DNA of 64,000 nt from Pseudogemmobacter sp044142105 (lineage in GTDB: Bacteria; Pseudomonadota; Alphaproteobacteria; Rhodobacterales; Rhodobacteraceae): positions 124,001 through 188,000 of the forward strand of contig NZ_JBGTYM010000003.1 of assembly GCF_044142105.1 (NCBI RefSeq). Reading direction: 5' to 3'. The notes beneath the pieces are model-generated. The model did not search any database and was not told where the DNA came from. It saw only the letters and a program-made list of their open reading frames with translations. Position 1 is the first letter of the stretch. Every line of letters starts with the position of its first letter. This document shows, piece after piece, positions 42,364 to 51,016 of the stretch. The position numbers were made by a program, and so were the translations under genes.

Positions 42364-43050
42364 CTAGTCGAAGGCCAGCATCAGCCGGTCATGCGACCGC
42401 TGGATATGGTCGTGCATCGCCTGCGCCGCGGCTTCGGGGTCGCGGTTGCGGAAGGCGACGAGCAGGGTTTCATGCTCGTCGAGCGCCTCGACCGTGACGC
42501 GGGCGTGGAACATCAGCCGGAACAGGTGCAGGTGGACATGCTGGCCCGAAAGGGCCTGCCGCATGACATTGTTGCCCGCGATCCGCAGGATGGCATCGTG
42601 AAATTGCGCATCCGCTCGGGCAAAACGCGAATATCGGCTGTTGCGGTCGACCGGCGGGCTGCCGTCCTGCATGTCGGCGGCCGCGGCCTCTAGCCCGGCG
42701 AGCGCGTCTGCCGTCATGTTCCGGGCCGCCATGCGGGCGCCTTGCGGTTCCAGCAGAAGGCGGAATTCATAGAGGTCGTCGAACTGCTTGCGGGTCAGCT
42801 GGGGGGCGGCGGAATAACCGATCAGATGCGCCTTGCGGACCAGACCTTCGCGTTCCAGCCGGCTGAGCGCCTCGCGCACGGGGGTCTGCGAGATGTCGAG
42901 TTCGCGCGCCAGGACATCGATGGCAATGCGGGCGCCCGGGGCGATGTCGAGCGACATGAGCCGTTCGTAGATGTTGTCATAGACACCATCCGCCATGCTG
43001 ACCGGACGCAGGGACACCTGCCGACCTTCCCGTTCCGCCGCCAATGCCAT
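42364..43050 (-). CDS. GntR-family transcriptional regulator, FCD type (1)
   Basis: 228 residues. N-terminal winged helix (YDNIYERLMSLDIAPGARI, ELDISQTPVREALSRLEREGLV, residues ~20-85) and an all-helical FCD effector domain from about residue 95, with metal-site residues in ARADAQFHDAIL, EHETLLVAF and AMHDHIQRSHDR. ATG 43050 is chosen, with AGGGATC upstream; a longer frame enters the promoter. Divergent from the alcohol dehydrogenase operon and probably its repressor, via the paired sites at 43094-43129. Confidence 0.92.
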   Translation of the reverse strand: MALAAEREGRQVSLRPVSMADGVYDNIYERLMSLDIAPGARIAIDVLARELDISQTPVREALSRLEREGLVRKAHLIGYSAAPQLTRKQFDDLYEFRLLLEPQGARMAARNMTADALAGLEAAAADMQDGSPPVDRNSRYSRFARADAQFHDAILRIAGNNVMRQALSGQHVHLHLFRLMFHARVTVEALDEHETLLVAFRNRDPEAAAQAMHDHIQRSHDRLMLAFD

Positions 43051-43093
43051 CGTCGATTGATCCCTGCTTGACACGCGGCCATCGGTCGCAGAT

Positions 43094-43105
43094 ATCCTAT
43101 CGGAT
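43094..43105. promoter_or_regulatory. GntR operator candidate A (ATCCTATCGGAT)
   Basis: 12-bp near-palindrome (ATCC/GGAT arms) 44 bp upstream of the GntR start in the divergent promoter. A close copy lies 24 bp away. Spacing of two helical turns plus similarity suggests two dimers of the same regulator. Confidence 0.55.
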
Positions 43106-43117
43106 GTCAAATCGTTT

Positions 43118-43129
43118 ATCCTATACGAT
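43118..43129. promoter_or_regulatory. GntR operator candidate B (ATCCTATACGAT)
   Basis: Matches site A at 10 of 12 positions; the shared core is TATCCTAT-N2-GAT. It lies 39 bp upstream of the alcohol dehydrogenase ATG, where it could overlap that promoter. Confidence 0.55.
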
Positions 43130-43168
43130 CTGATATTCGTCGCGCCATCACGCAGCATCGAGGGAACC

Positions 43169-44377
43169 ATGACAGCGTTCGCCACCATCCGGTCCCCCCG
43201 CGAAATCCTGTTCGGCCCCGGACAGCGGCATGTCCTGGCCGCCGTGGCCCGAAAGCTGGGCCGGCGCGCGCTGATCGTCACCGACACCCGGCTGTCGTCG
43301 GACGGCACTTTCCTGGCGCTCATGGATGAGTTGCGCGCCGCGGACCTCGAGCTGCAGGTCGAGGACAGCACGCTGCCCGACGTTCCCGTCGCCTCGGCCA
43401 TCGCGGCGGCCGAGGCGCAGCGGGGCTTCGCGCCTGAGCTGGTCATCGGCATCGGCGGCGGGTCCTGTCTGGACATGGCGAAATGCGTGGCGCTGCTGCT
43501 GACCCATGGCGGCCGACCGCAGGATTATTTCGGTGAGTTCCTTGTGCCCGGGCCGGTCCTGCCGCTGATCGCGGTGCCGACGACGGCGGGCACCGGGTCG
43601 GAGGTGACGCCGGTCGCTGTCCTGTCGGATTCCGAGCGCACGCTGAAGGTTGGCATCTCCTCGCCCCATCTGATCCCGGTGGCCGCAATCTGCGACCCCG
43701 AGCTGACGATGACCTGCCCGCGCGGCCTGACGGCGATTGCTGGCGCCGATGCGCTGACCCACGCCATTGAGGCCTTCACCGCCATTCGCCGCACCCCGAC
43801 CCCCCTGCTGGCGCAGGAGCGGGTCTTCGTGGGCAAGAACCTCACCTCAGATCATTTCGCCTTGCGCGCCATCGCGCTTCTGTCCGAGGGGCTGGAGAAG
43901 GCCTGCACCGACGGTACGGATGCCACGGCGCGGGGCAAAGTGATGCTGGGCGCGACGCTGGCCGGGCTTGCCTTCGGCGTCGCGGGAACCGCCGCGGCCC
44001 ATGCGATCCAGTATCCGATCGGCGCGCTGACCCATACCGCGCATGGCACGGGCGTCGCCTGCCTGATGCCCTATGTCATGGCCTGGAACGCCCCCGCCAT
44101 CGGCCCGGAACTGGCCGAGATCGCCCGCGCGATGGGATTGTCGCAGGCCGAGCAGGTGATCCCCGCCATCGCCGCCCTGTTCCAGCGCATCGGCATCCCG
44201 GCCACGCTGCGCGACCTGGGCCTGGCCGAGGACAGGCTGGACTGGGTGGCCGAGCAGTCGCTGGGGATCGCCCGGCTGATGCAGAACAACCCGCGCCCCA
44301 TCACGCCCGCCGACATGCGCGCGCTTCTGCGCGCCGCCTATGCCGGCGACCTTGCCTTCGCCCGTTCCCCTGCCTGA
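43169..44377 (+). CDS. iron-containing alcohol dehydrogenase (class III)
   Basis: 402 residues. NAD-binding N-terminal half with IGIGGGSCLDMAKCVALL and PTTAGTGSEVTPVAVL; C-terminal metal domain with GADALTHAIEAFTA, AHAIQYPIGALTHTAHGTGVA, giving the Asp and three His ligands of the family. Close to the maleylacetate-reductase/1,3-propanediol dehydrogenase group; exact alcohol unknown. ATG 43169 has GAGGGAACC upstream. First of three plus-strand genes; the aldehyde it makes is presumably oxidised by the next product. Confidence 0.92.
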   Translation: MTAFATIRSPREILFGPGQRHVLAAVARKLGRRALIVTDTRLSSDGTFLALMDELRAADLELQVEDSTLPDVPVASAIAAAEAQRGFAPELVIGIGGGSCLDMAKCVALLLTHGGRPQDYFGEFLVPGPVLPLIAVPTTAGTGSEVTPVAVLSDSERTLKVGISSPHLIPVAAICDPELTMTCPRGLTAIAGADALTHAIEAFTAIRRTPTPLLAQERVFVGKNLTSDHFALRAIALLSEGLEKACTDGTDATARGKVMLGATLAGLAFGVAGTAAAHAIQYPIGALTHTAHGTGVACLMPYVMAWNAPAIGPELAEIARAMGLSQAEQVIPAIAALFQRIGIPATLRDLGLAEDRLDWVAEQSLGIARLMQNNPRPITPADMRALLRAAYAGDLAFARSPA

Positions 44378-44387
44378 GGATCCGCCC

Positions 44388-45851
44388 ATGACGCTTGACG
44401 CAGCCCCGCTCGACTATGCCGATCCCGCGCTTCACGCCCAGGGCCTGTGGATCGGCGGCAAGTGGCATCCCGGCGGGGGCATTCCGGTGATCGACCCGGC
44501 CCGTGGCCTGCCCATCGCCGAGGTTCCCGATGCGGGGATCGACGCGGCACTGGCGGCCGTCGACGCCGCCGATGCCGCCGCCGCAGGCTGGCGGGCGACG
44601 CCGCACCGCCAGCGGTCGGAAATCCTGCGCCGGATGTTCACCCGGATGACCGAAGAGGCCGAGGCCCTGGCACGGCTGATCGCGCTGGAAAACGGCAAGG
44701 CGCTGTCGGATGCGCGGGGCGAGGTGGCCTATGCGGCCGAATTCTTCCGCTGGTATGCCGAAGAGGCGACGCGGATTGCGGGCGAGTTCCGCCGCACCCC
44801 GTCGGGGTCGCACAACATTCTTGTCGACCACGAGCCGATCGGCATCTGTCTGCTGATCACGCCCTGGAATTTTCCCGCCGCCATGGCGACGCGCAAGATC
44901 GGCCCGGCGCTGGCCGCCGGATGCACCGTGATCCTGAAGCCCGCCTCGGAGACGCCGCTGACCGCCTATGCCATGGCGCGCATCGCTGCGGACTGCGGCG
45001 TGCCGCCCGGCGTCATCAACGTCATCACCACAACGCAGCCCGGCCCCGTCACCTCGGCCATCCTGGGCGACCCGCGCGTCCGCAAGCTGTCGTTCACCGG
45101 CTCGACCGGCGTCGGCCGCACATTGTTGGCCGAGGCCGCCAGATCGGTGGTCAGCTGTTCGATGGAACTGGGCGGCAACGCGCCCTTCCTGGTCTTCGAT
45201 GATGCCGATCTGGATGCCGCGCTGGACGGGGCCATGGTCGCCAAGATGCGCAACGCTGGCGAGGCTTGCACCGCCGCCAACCGGTTCTACGTGCAGGAGG
45301 GCATCCATGACGCCTTCGTCGCCGGCCTGGCCGCGCGGATGGCCGCGCTGAAGGTGGGTCCGGGCACCGATCCGGCCACGCAATGCGGCCCGATGATCAC
45401 CCGCCGGTCCGTGCAGAAGATCGACCGGCTGGTCAGCGACGCGGTCGCGCGCGGCGCCCGGATCGTGACGGGTGGAGCGGTCCCGCCGGGTGAGGGCTTC
45501 TACTACCCGCCCACCGTCCTTGAGAATGTTATGCCCGAGGCACCGATCGCGCATGAGGAAATCTTCGGTCCCGTCGCCCCGGTCTACCGCTTCCGCACCG
45601 AGGACGAGGCGATCCGTCTGGCGAACACCACCGAATACGGGCTTGCCGCCTATGTCTACTCGCGCGATCTTGCCCGTGCGCTGCGCGTCTCGCGCGGGAT
45701 CGAGGCGGGGATGATCGGCGTGAACCGCGGGCTCATGTCCGATCCGGCCGCCCCGTTCGGCGGCGTGAAGCAAAGCGGACTTGGCCGCGAGGGCGGGGTG
45801 ACCGGCATCCTCGATTTTCTGGAGGCCAAGTATCTTGCAGTTGATTTCTGA
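44388..45851 (+). CDS. NAD(P)-dependent aldehyde dehydrogenase (succinate-semialdehyde dehydrogenase-like)
   Basis: 487-residue aldehyde dehydrogenase of the GabD-like branch. ITPWNFPAAMATRKIGPALAAGC binds cofactor; Glu260 (MELGGN) is the general base; Cys294 (NAGEACTAANRFYVQ) the nucleophile, with the cysteine-containing GEACTAANRF of semialdehyde dehydrogenases; GVKQSGLGREGG ends the fold. ATG 44388 has TGAGGA upstream, 11 bases after the alcohol dehydrogenase stop. Together the two oxidise an alcohol to an acid, for example a hydroxyacid to a dicarboxylate. Confidence 0.92.
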   Translation: MTLDAAPLDYADPALHAQGLWIGGKWHPGGGIPVIDPARGLPIAEVPDAGIDAALAAVDAADAAAAGWRATPHRQRSEILRRMFTRMTEEAEALARLIALENGKALSDARGEVAYAAEFFRWYAEEATRIAGEFRRTPSGSHNILVDHEPIGICLLITPWNFPAAMATRKIGPALAAGCTVILKPASETPLTAYAMARIAADCGVPPGVINVITTTQPGPVTSAILGDPRVRKLSFTGSTGVGRTLLAEAARSVVSCSMELGGNAPFLVFDDADLDAALDGAMVAKMRNAGEACTAANRFYVQEGIHDAFVAGLAARMAALKVGPGTDPATQCGPMITRRSVQKIDRLVSDAVARGARIVTGGAVPPGEGFYYPPTVLENVMPEAPIAHEEIFGPVAPVYRFRTEDEAIRLANTTEYGLAAYVYSRDLARALRVSRGIEAGMIGVNRGLMSDPAAPFGGVKQSGLGREGGVTGILDFLEAKYLAVDF

Positions 45852-45879
45852 CCCCATCGTGCAGCCCGGGGGACGTCGC

Positions 45880-46737
45880 ATGGCAGGCCCGGACCCCTAC
45901 CGCATCCGCAGTTTCGTGCCGGATTTCGACGCGATCTCGGCCGAGATTGCCGCCCGCAGCCGGGCCCTTGCGGCAAGGTCGATGATCTGGGCCGGTTCCG
46001 CCTACGGCCCCGGCGCCCGCGAGCGGATCGACATCCTGCTGCCGCCCAACCTGCGCTCGGGCGCGCCGATCCACATCTTCGTCCACGGCGGCTACTGGCG
46101 GTCGGGCGACAAGGCCGACTACACCTGTGTGGCCGCCCCGGTGCTGGCGGCCGGCGGCATTGCCGCCATCGTGGAATACGATCTGATGCCCGGCACGCGG
46201 CTGCCGGTGCTGGTGGACCAGGTCCGCCGCGCCACCGCCTGGCTTGCGGCGCGGGCCCCTGCACTGGGGGCCGATCCGGCGCGGCTGACGGTCAGCGGAC
46301 ATTCGGCCGGGGCGCATCTGGCCTCGTACCTGGCCGCGACGGGGCCTGAGGATGGCGTGGCGCCCGAGACCCCGGTTGCGGGGCTGCTGCTGCTGAGCGG
46401 GATCTACGACCTGTCCGGCATTCCGGGCAGCTTCCTGAAGGACGAGGCGCGGATGACGGTCTCCGAGGCGCGGGCCTGGTCGCCCTTGACCGCGCACCAG
46501 CACGCGGGACCGGGCCGGATCATCGCGCACGGGGCCGAGGAAACCGCGCCTTTCCACGACCAGGCGCAGCGCCTGCACAAGCTTCTGGGCCGGTCCGGCC
46601 GAGGGGCCCGGCTGATGGTGCAGCCGGGGCTCAATCACATGAACGTCGTGCTCGATCTGGCCGACCCGGAGCGCCCGCTTGGCCAGGCGCTGGCCGATCT
46701 GGTCGCGACGGCGCGGGTTGTCAAAGGTTCAGCGTGA
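45880..46737 (+). CDS. alpha/beta hydrolase, kynurenine-formamidase/esterase type
   Basis: 285 residues. HIFVHGGYWRSGDKADY (HGGYW oxyanion motif of formamidases and HSL-like esterases), nucleophile Ser in VSGHSAGAHLASYLA, Asp and His in the C-terminal third (PGLNHMNVVLDLAD). The start ATG 45880 has GGGGGA 6 bases upstream; a TTG at 45835 overlapping the previous gene is possible but lacks a site. Third gene of the alcohol/aldehyde dehydrogenase operon. Its end overlaps the converging Gfo/Idh/MocA gene by 17 bases. Confidence 0.85.
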   Translation: MAGPDPYRIRSFVPDFDAISAEIAARSRALAARSMIWAGSAYGPGARERIDILLPPNLRSGAPIHIFVHGGYWRSGDKADYTCVAAPVLAAGGIAAIVEYDLMPGTRLPVLVDQVRRATAWLAARAPALGADPARLTVSGHSAGAHLASYLAATGPEDGVAPETPVAGLLLLSGIYDLSGIPGSFLKDEARMTVSEARAWSPLTAHQHAGPGRIIAHGAEETAPFHDQAQRLHKLLGRSGRGARLMVQPGLNHMNVVLDLADPERPLGQALADLVATARVVKGSA

Positions 46738-47881
46738 CCCAGGCGCCGTTGCGGCCAGAAGAGCGGACGCAGGCATCGACGAAGGCGACACCCTCCAGCC
46801 CCTCCTTCAGGCCCGGGAAGGTGGTGCCCTCGGGGAGGGGGGTTCCCGACTTGGCGGCGCGGATGGCGCGGGCGGCTTCGGTGTAGAGCGTGGCGAAGCC
46901 TTCCAGGTAACCCTCCGGGTGGCCCGGGGGCACGCGCGAGACGCGGGCCGCTTCGGGGCCCGATCCGGCGCCGCCGCGGGTGATCAGGCGCTTGGGCTGG
47001 CCGAAGGGGGTGAACCAGAGGTAGTTCGGGTCTTCCTGCGCCCATTCGAGCCCGCCCCTGGTGCCATAGACGCGCAGGCGCAGGGCGTTCTCGTTGCCCG
47101 GCGCGACCTGGCTGCACCACAGCATCCCCTTTGCGCCGCCCTGGTAGCGCATCAGCACATGGCCGTTGTCGTCGACCCTTCGGCCGGGCACGAAGGCGGT
47201 GAGGTCGGCGGCCAGCGTGTCGAGCGTCAGGCCGGTGACGAAATTGGCCAGGTTGAAGGCATGGGTGCCGATGTCGCCGGTGGAGCCGCCGACGCCGGAC
47301 CGGGCCGGGTCGGTGCGCCAGTCGGCCTGCTTGTTGTCGACGGGTTCGGTCAGCCAATCCTGGACATATTCGACGTTCACCAGCCGCAGTTCGCCCAGCT
47401 CGCCCGCCGCGATCATCGCCTTGGCCTGCCGGATCATCGGATAGCCGGTGTAATTGTGGGTCAGGGCAAAGACGACGTCCGAGGCTTCGGCCGCCTTGGC
47501 CAGCCGTTTCGCCTCGGCCAGGGTCGCGGTCAGCGGCTTGTCGCAGATCACGTGGATGCCGCGTTTCAGGAACTGCAGCGCCACTGGCGCGTGCATGTGG
47601 TTCGGGGTGACGATGGCGACGGCGTCGATCCCGTCCTTCCGCCGCGCCTCTTTCGAGGCCATTTCGGCGAAGGATGTGTAGGCCCGGGTCACGCCCAGGT
47701 CGGAGGCCGAGGCGAGCGCCTTTTCGGGGTTCGACGAGAAGGCCCCGGCGACGAGTTCATACTGGTCGTCGATCCGGGCGGCGATGCGGTGGACCGCGCC
47801 GATGAAGGCGTCGCGTCCACCGCCGACCATGCCAAGGCGAAGCCGTTCGGGGCGGGCGGTATGGGCGGCGTCGATGGGCAT
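46721..47881 (-). CDS. Gfo/Idh/MocA family oxidoreductase
   Basis: 386 residues. Rossmann start LRLGMVGGGRDAFIGAVHRIAARID (residues 14-38), GVTRAYTSFAEMA, VTPNHMHAPVALQFLKRGIHVICDKPLTATLAEAK with the conserved EKP-like DKP (Lys in CDKPLT), and a C-terminal domain with GDIGTHAFNLANFVTG holding the catalytic His. Oxidises a sugar or inositol-type hydroxyl with NAD(P). It is the third of three minus-strand genes with two isomerase/epimerases, starting 6 bases after the preceding stop. Confidence 0.92.
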   Translation of the reverse strand: MPIDAAHTARPERLRLGMVGGGRDAFIGAVHRIAARIDDQYELVAGAFSSNPEKALASASDLGVTRAYTSFAEMASKEARRKDGIDAVAIVTPNHMHAPVALQFLKRGIHVICDKPLTATLAEAKRLAKAAEASDVVFALTHNYTGYPMIRQAKAMIAAGELGELRLVNVEYVQDWLTEPVDNKQADWRTDPARSGVGGSTGDIGTHAFNLANFVTGLTLDTLAADLTAFVPGRRVDDNGHVLMRYQGGAKGMLWCSQVAPGNENALRLRVYGTRGGLEWAQEDPNYLWFTPFGQPKRLITRGGAGSGPEAARVSRVPPGHPEGYLEGFATLYTEAARAIRAAKSGTPLPEGTTFPGLKEGLEGVAFVDACVRSSGRNGAWVTLNL

Positions 47882-47886
47882 CTGTC

Positions 47887-48942
47887 CTACTCCAGTCCAA
47901 GCATGCGGCGGTTGGCGGCGCGGTCGGTGCCGGAATCGGCGAAGTCGTCAAAGGCCTTTTCCGTCACCCGAATGATATGGGCGGCCACGAATTCGGCCCC
48001 CTCGCGCGCGCCATCCTCGGGGTGCTTCAGGCAGCATTCCCATTCCACCACCGCCCAGCCGTCGAAGCCATGGGCCGTGAGTTTCGAGAAGATCCCGCCG
48101 AAATCGACCTGGCCGTCGCCCAGGCTGCGGAAACGGCCGGCCCGGTTCACCCAGGACTGGAAGCCGCCATAGACGCCCTGCCGGCCGGTGGGGTTCAACT
48201 CGGCATCCTTGACGTGGAACATGCGGATCCGGTCGTGGTAGATGTCGATGTTCTGCAGGTAGTCCATGTGCTGCAGAACGTAATGCGACGGATCGTAGAG
48301 CATACAGGCCCGGGCGTGGTTGCCGGTGCGGTCCAGGAACATCTCGTAGCTGATCCCGTCATGCAGGTCTTCGCCGGGGTGGATTTCATAGCAGACATCC
48401 ACACCGCAGCTGTCGGCATGATCGAGGATCGGCGTCCAGCGGCGGGCAAGCTCGTCGAACGCCTCTTCCACCAGACCGGCGGGTCGCTGCGGCCAGGGAT
48501 AGACGAAGGGCCAGGCCAGCGCGCCGGAAAAGGTGGCATGGGCGGTGAGGCCGAGGTTGCGGCTGGCGGTCAGCGCCTTCTTGACCTGGTCGACGGCCCA
48601 TTCCTGCCGGGCCTTGGGGTTGCCCCGGACGGACGGTGCGGCGAAACCGTCAAACGCCGCGTCATAGGCGGGGTGGACGGCGACAAGCTGGCCCTGCAGG
48701 TGGGTGGAAAGCTCGGTCACCTCGATACCCGACTCCGCCGCGACGCCCTTGAACTCGTCGCAATAGTCCTTGCTGGCCGCGGCCTTTTCCAAGTCGAACA
48801 GGCGACCGTCCCAGGACGGGACTTGCACCCCCCTATAGCCGCAATCGGCCGCCCAGGCCGTGATCGATTTCCACGAATTGAATGGTGCCGCATCGCCCGC
48901 GAATTGCGCCAGAAACAGCGCCGGACCCTTGATCGTCTTCAT
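47887..48942 (-). CDS. sugar phosphate isomerase/epimerase (xylose-isomerase-like TIM barrel) (1)
   Basis: 351-residue TIM barrel of the AP-endonuclease-2/xylose isomerase-like family. Motifs: AADCGYRGVQVPSWDGR (strand 2), VTELSTHLQGQLVAVHPAYD, CYEIHPGEDLHDG with the metal-binding Glu, MLYDPSHYVLQHMDY (Asp/His ligands), IRMFHVKDAEL and WAVVEWECCLKHPEDG (final Glu). Longer than the other two isomerases here, and it has a FDDFADSGTD tail after the barrel. Preceded by GGGAGGACGTTC. Acts in the same sugar pathway; substrate unassigned. Confidence 0.9.
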   Translation of the reverse strand: MKTIKGPALFLAQFAGDAAPFNSWKSITAWAADCGYRGVQVPSWDGRLFDLEKAAASKDYCDEFKGVAAESGIEVTELSTHLQGQLVAVHPAYDAAFDGFAAPSVRGNPKARQEWAVDQVKKALTASRNLGLTAHATFSGALAWPFVYPWPQRPAGLVEEAFDELARRWTPILDHADSCGVDVCYEIHPGEDLHDGISYEMFLDRTGNHARACMLYDPSHYVLQHMDYLQNIDIYHDRIRMFHVKDAELNPTGRQGVYGGFQSWVNRAGRFRSLGDGQVDFGGIFSKLTAHGFDGWAVVEWECCLKHPEDGAREGAEFVAAHIIRVTEKAFDDFADSGTDRAANRRMLGLE

Positions 48943-48972
48943 GAACGTCCTCCCGTAGTTGTGCCCGACGCC

Positions 48973-49830
48973 CTAGCGCAGGCCGATATCCGTCAGATGC
49001 CGGGCAATGTGCGCGTAACCGTCCCGATAGACCGCTTCGGGGCTTTCGGCGAAGTCGCGCCAGACCTTCGTCGCTGCCGCCAGGTCGGGCAGCCCACGGC
49101 CGAAAGCCTCAATCGTCAGCCAGTCGTCATAGCCGATGGACTTGATCGCCGCGAAGGTTTCGGCCCAGGGGATATTGCCCCGACCCGGCACGCCCCGGTC
49201 ATTCTCGGACAGGTGGATATGCATCACCTCTGCCCGGTTCCGCGTCAGCGCGCCGATTGGATCGGCTTCCTCGATATTGGCGTGGAACGTGTCGTACATC
49301 GCCTTTATGTTCGGATGCCCGACCCTGCGCACGAAGGCCGCCAGATCGGCCATCGTGTTCAGAAGGTAGCATTCGAACCGGTTCAGCGCCTCGAGCCCGA
49401 CGGTCACGCCGACGGTCGCCGCATGTTCGCCGATCCGCTGCTGGCTATCGGCCGCGCGGGAAAGCTCGTCTGGCGTCGGTCCCTTCCCGGAGAACTGCCC
49501 CAGGACCGAATGAAGCGGCCCCGACACCCGGTCCGCCCCCAGCGCGGCGGTGCAGTCGAGCACCCAGCGCATCCGGTCGATTCCGGCCTGCCGCACCACC
49601 GTGTCCGGCGACATCAGGTCGAGCGCCGGGTCACCGATGGCCGACACGGCGGTGCGCGCCAGACCCAGCGCGTCCAGCCGGCGGCCGAGGGCGGCATAGT
49701 CCGAAGGCTGGCCTTCGAAGACCGGAATCTCGACCCCGTCGAACCCGGTCTTTCGGATGTCCGCCAAGAGCGCCTCATGTTCGGGGCCGACCTTCGTGGT
49801 CCACAGGAACATACACATTCCGATTTTCAC
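48973..49830 (-). CDS. sugar phosphate isomerase/epimerase (D-tagatose 3-epimerase-like) (2)
   Basis: 285-residue TIM barrel with the residues of ketose 3-epimerases: GFDGVEIPVFEG near the N-terminus, VGLEALNRFECYLLNT (first metal Glu), IKAMYDTFHANIEE (Asp and His), VMHIHLSENDRGVPGRGNIPW and LTIEAFGR (second metal Glu). GTG 49830 gives MKIGMCMFLW, the family's usual start; an ATG at 49842 adds MGAA and cannot be excluded. First gene of the minus-strand trio. A TGGT-N3-ACCA site sits just upstream (49853-49863). Confidence 0.9.
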   Translation of the reverse strand: MKIGMCMFLWTTKVGPEHEALLADIRKTGFDGVEIPVFEGQPSDYAALGRRLDALGLARTAVSAIGDPALDLMSPDTVVRQAGIDRMRWVLDCTAALGADRVSGPLHSVLGQFSGKGPTPDELSRAADSQQRIGEHAATVGVTVGLEALNRFECYLLNTMADLAAFVRRVGHPNIKAMYDTFHANIEEADPIGALTRNRAEVMHIHLSENDRGVPGRGNIPWAETFAAIKSIGYDDWLTIEAFGRGLPDLAAATKVWRDFAESPEAVYRDGYAHIARHLTDIGLR

Positions 49831-49852
49831 CGCGGCCCCCATTGCTGTTATC

Positions 49853-49863
49853 TGGTCTTACCA
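49853..49863. promoter_or_regulatory. TGGTCTTACCA, GntR/FCD-type operator candidate
   Basis: TGGT-N3-ACCA, the operator type of FadR, LldR and PdhR-like regulators. It lies 23 bp upstream of the epimerase GTG, so binding would block that minus-strand operon. It shares its wider ATCTGGT context with the site at 50005. Confidence 0.65.
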
Positions 49864-50004
49864 AAGTGAGCGGCGTCTTGCCAGCGCGTTCTTGTGCTTT
49901 GCCACTGCCGCCGCGACCATCCGCCAAATTCGCGGCCTCGTTCGGCAGAGAATGGTGAAATCGCCCGGCGACCCGCTTGACCGCCAACAGAAAGCGGCGC
50001 AATC

Positions 50005-50015
50005 TGGTAGAACCA
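50005..50015. promoter_or_regulatory. TGGTAGAACCA, GntR/FCD-type operator candidate
   Basis: Centre of CTGGT-AGA-ACCAG, extending to ATCTGGTAGAACCAGAA. It lies 58 bp upstream of the isomerase ATG at 50074 and 152 bp from the site at 49853, in the divergent region between the two isomerase operons. Confidence 0.68.
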
Positions 50016-50073
50016 GAATAGGATAAGGACGGTCGGGACCCGCTTTCCGGCGCGCGCCCTTCAGGGAGGAAAT

Positions 50074-50961
50074 ATGCATCTTTCAACGCACAACTGGATG
50101 CGGGCCGAACCGCTGGAAACGACCGTTCGCCGGATCAAGCAATACGGCTATTCGTCCATCGAGATCTCGGGCGAACCGACGCAATACAACACCAAGGACA
50201 CGTTGAAGCTGCTCAAGGACAACGGCATGCGCTGCTGGGGCGCCGTGACCCTGACGCTGGGCGAACGCAACCTTGCGGCCAAGGACGAAGGCCAGCGCGC
50301 GCGGTCGGTCGATTACGTGAAATCGGTTCTCACCATGGTGTCGGAACTGGAGGGCGAGATCATCACGCTGGTGCCGGCAACCGTGGGCAAGGTAACCCCG
50401 GACGCAACGCCGGAAGAGGAATGGAAATGGGTGGTCGATGCCACCCGCGAGTGCTTTGCGCATGCGCAGAAGGTGGGCGTGCGGATCGCGGTCGAGCCGC
50501 TGAACCGGTTCGAGACCTATCTGTTCAACCGCTGCGCCCAGGCTCTGGCGCTGGCCGATGCCGTCAGCCCCGAATGTGGCGTCTGCCTGGACGCCTATCA
50601 CCTGAACATGGAGGAATCGAACATCTACGACGCGATCCGCCTGGCCGGGAAGCGCCTGTTCGATTTCCACGTCGCCGACAACAACCGCTTTGCGGCGGGG
50701 CTTGGGCATCTGGACTGGGCCAGGATCATCGGCACGCTGCGCGAGATCGGCTATGACGGGGCGCTGACGAACGAATTCGTCGCCCCGGTCGACCGGACCC
50801 CCGCCGCGCCCTATCCCGACATGGTGGAGAAGAACCCCGTCGACATCTCGCCCGAGCAGCTGAAGTTCATCCAGGACCACGGGTCGAGCCTGCTGACCGA
50901 GAAGTTCTATGCCGATCAGATGCGGATCACCGCCGAAACCATCCTGCCGCTGATCAAGTGA
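50074..50961 (+). CDS. sugar phosphate isomerase/epimerase (3)
   Basis: 295-residue TIM barrel: YGYSSIEISGEPTQYN, RIAVEPLNRFETYLFNR (metal Glu), GVCLDAYHLNMEESN (Asp/His), LFDFHVADNNRFAAGLGHLDW and ALTNEFVAPVDRTP (last Glu). Similar in motif order to the 48973 protein but clearly distinct. Strong AGGGAGGAAAT ribosome site before ATG 50074. First of four plus-strand genes with the racemase-type dehydratase, GntR regulator and hydroxyacid dehydrogenase. Confidence 0.9.
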   Translation: MHLSTHNWMRAEPLETTVRRIKQYGYSSIEISGEPTQYNTKDTLKLLKDNGMRCWGAVTLTLGERNLAAKDEGQRARSVDYVKSVLTMVSELEGEIITLVPATVGKVTPDATPEEEWKWVVDATRECFAHAQKVGVRIAVEPLNRFETYLFNRCAQALALADAVSPECGVCLDAYHLNMEESNIYDAIRLAGKRLFDFHVADNNRFAAGLGHLDWARIIGTLREIGYDGALTNEFVAPVDRTPAAPYPDMVEKNPVDISPEQLKFIQDHGSSLLTEKFYADQMRITAETILPLIK

Positions 50962-51016
50962 ACTGGCGCGGGCGGCCGTGTGCCGGACCGCCCGCCAAGG
51001 AAGGGAATCCCCGTGA

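Noticed and set aside
45835..45879. TTG start extending the hydrolase into the aldehyde dehydrogenase end
   Set aside because: No ribosome site; the ATG at 45880 has GGGGGA at the right distance.
47977..49869. 630-codon plus-strand open frame across the two minus-strand isomerase genes
   Set aside because: Antisense to two well-supported TIM-barrel proteins; composition is typical of reverse-strand reading of GC-rich codons.
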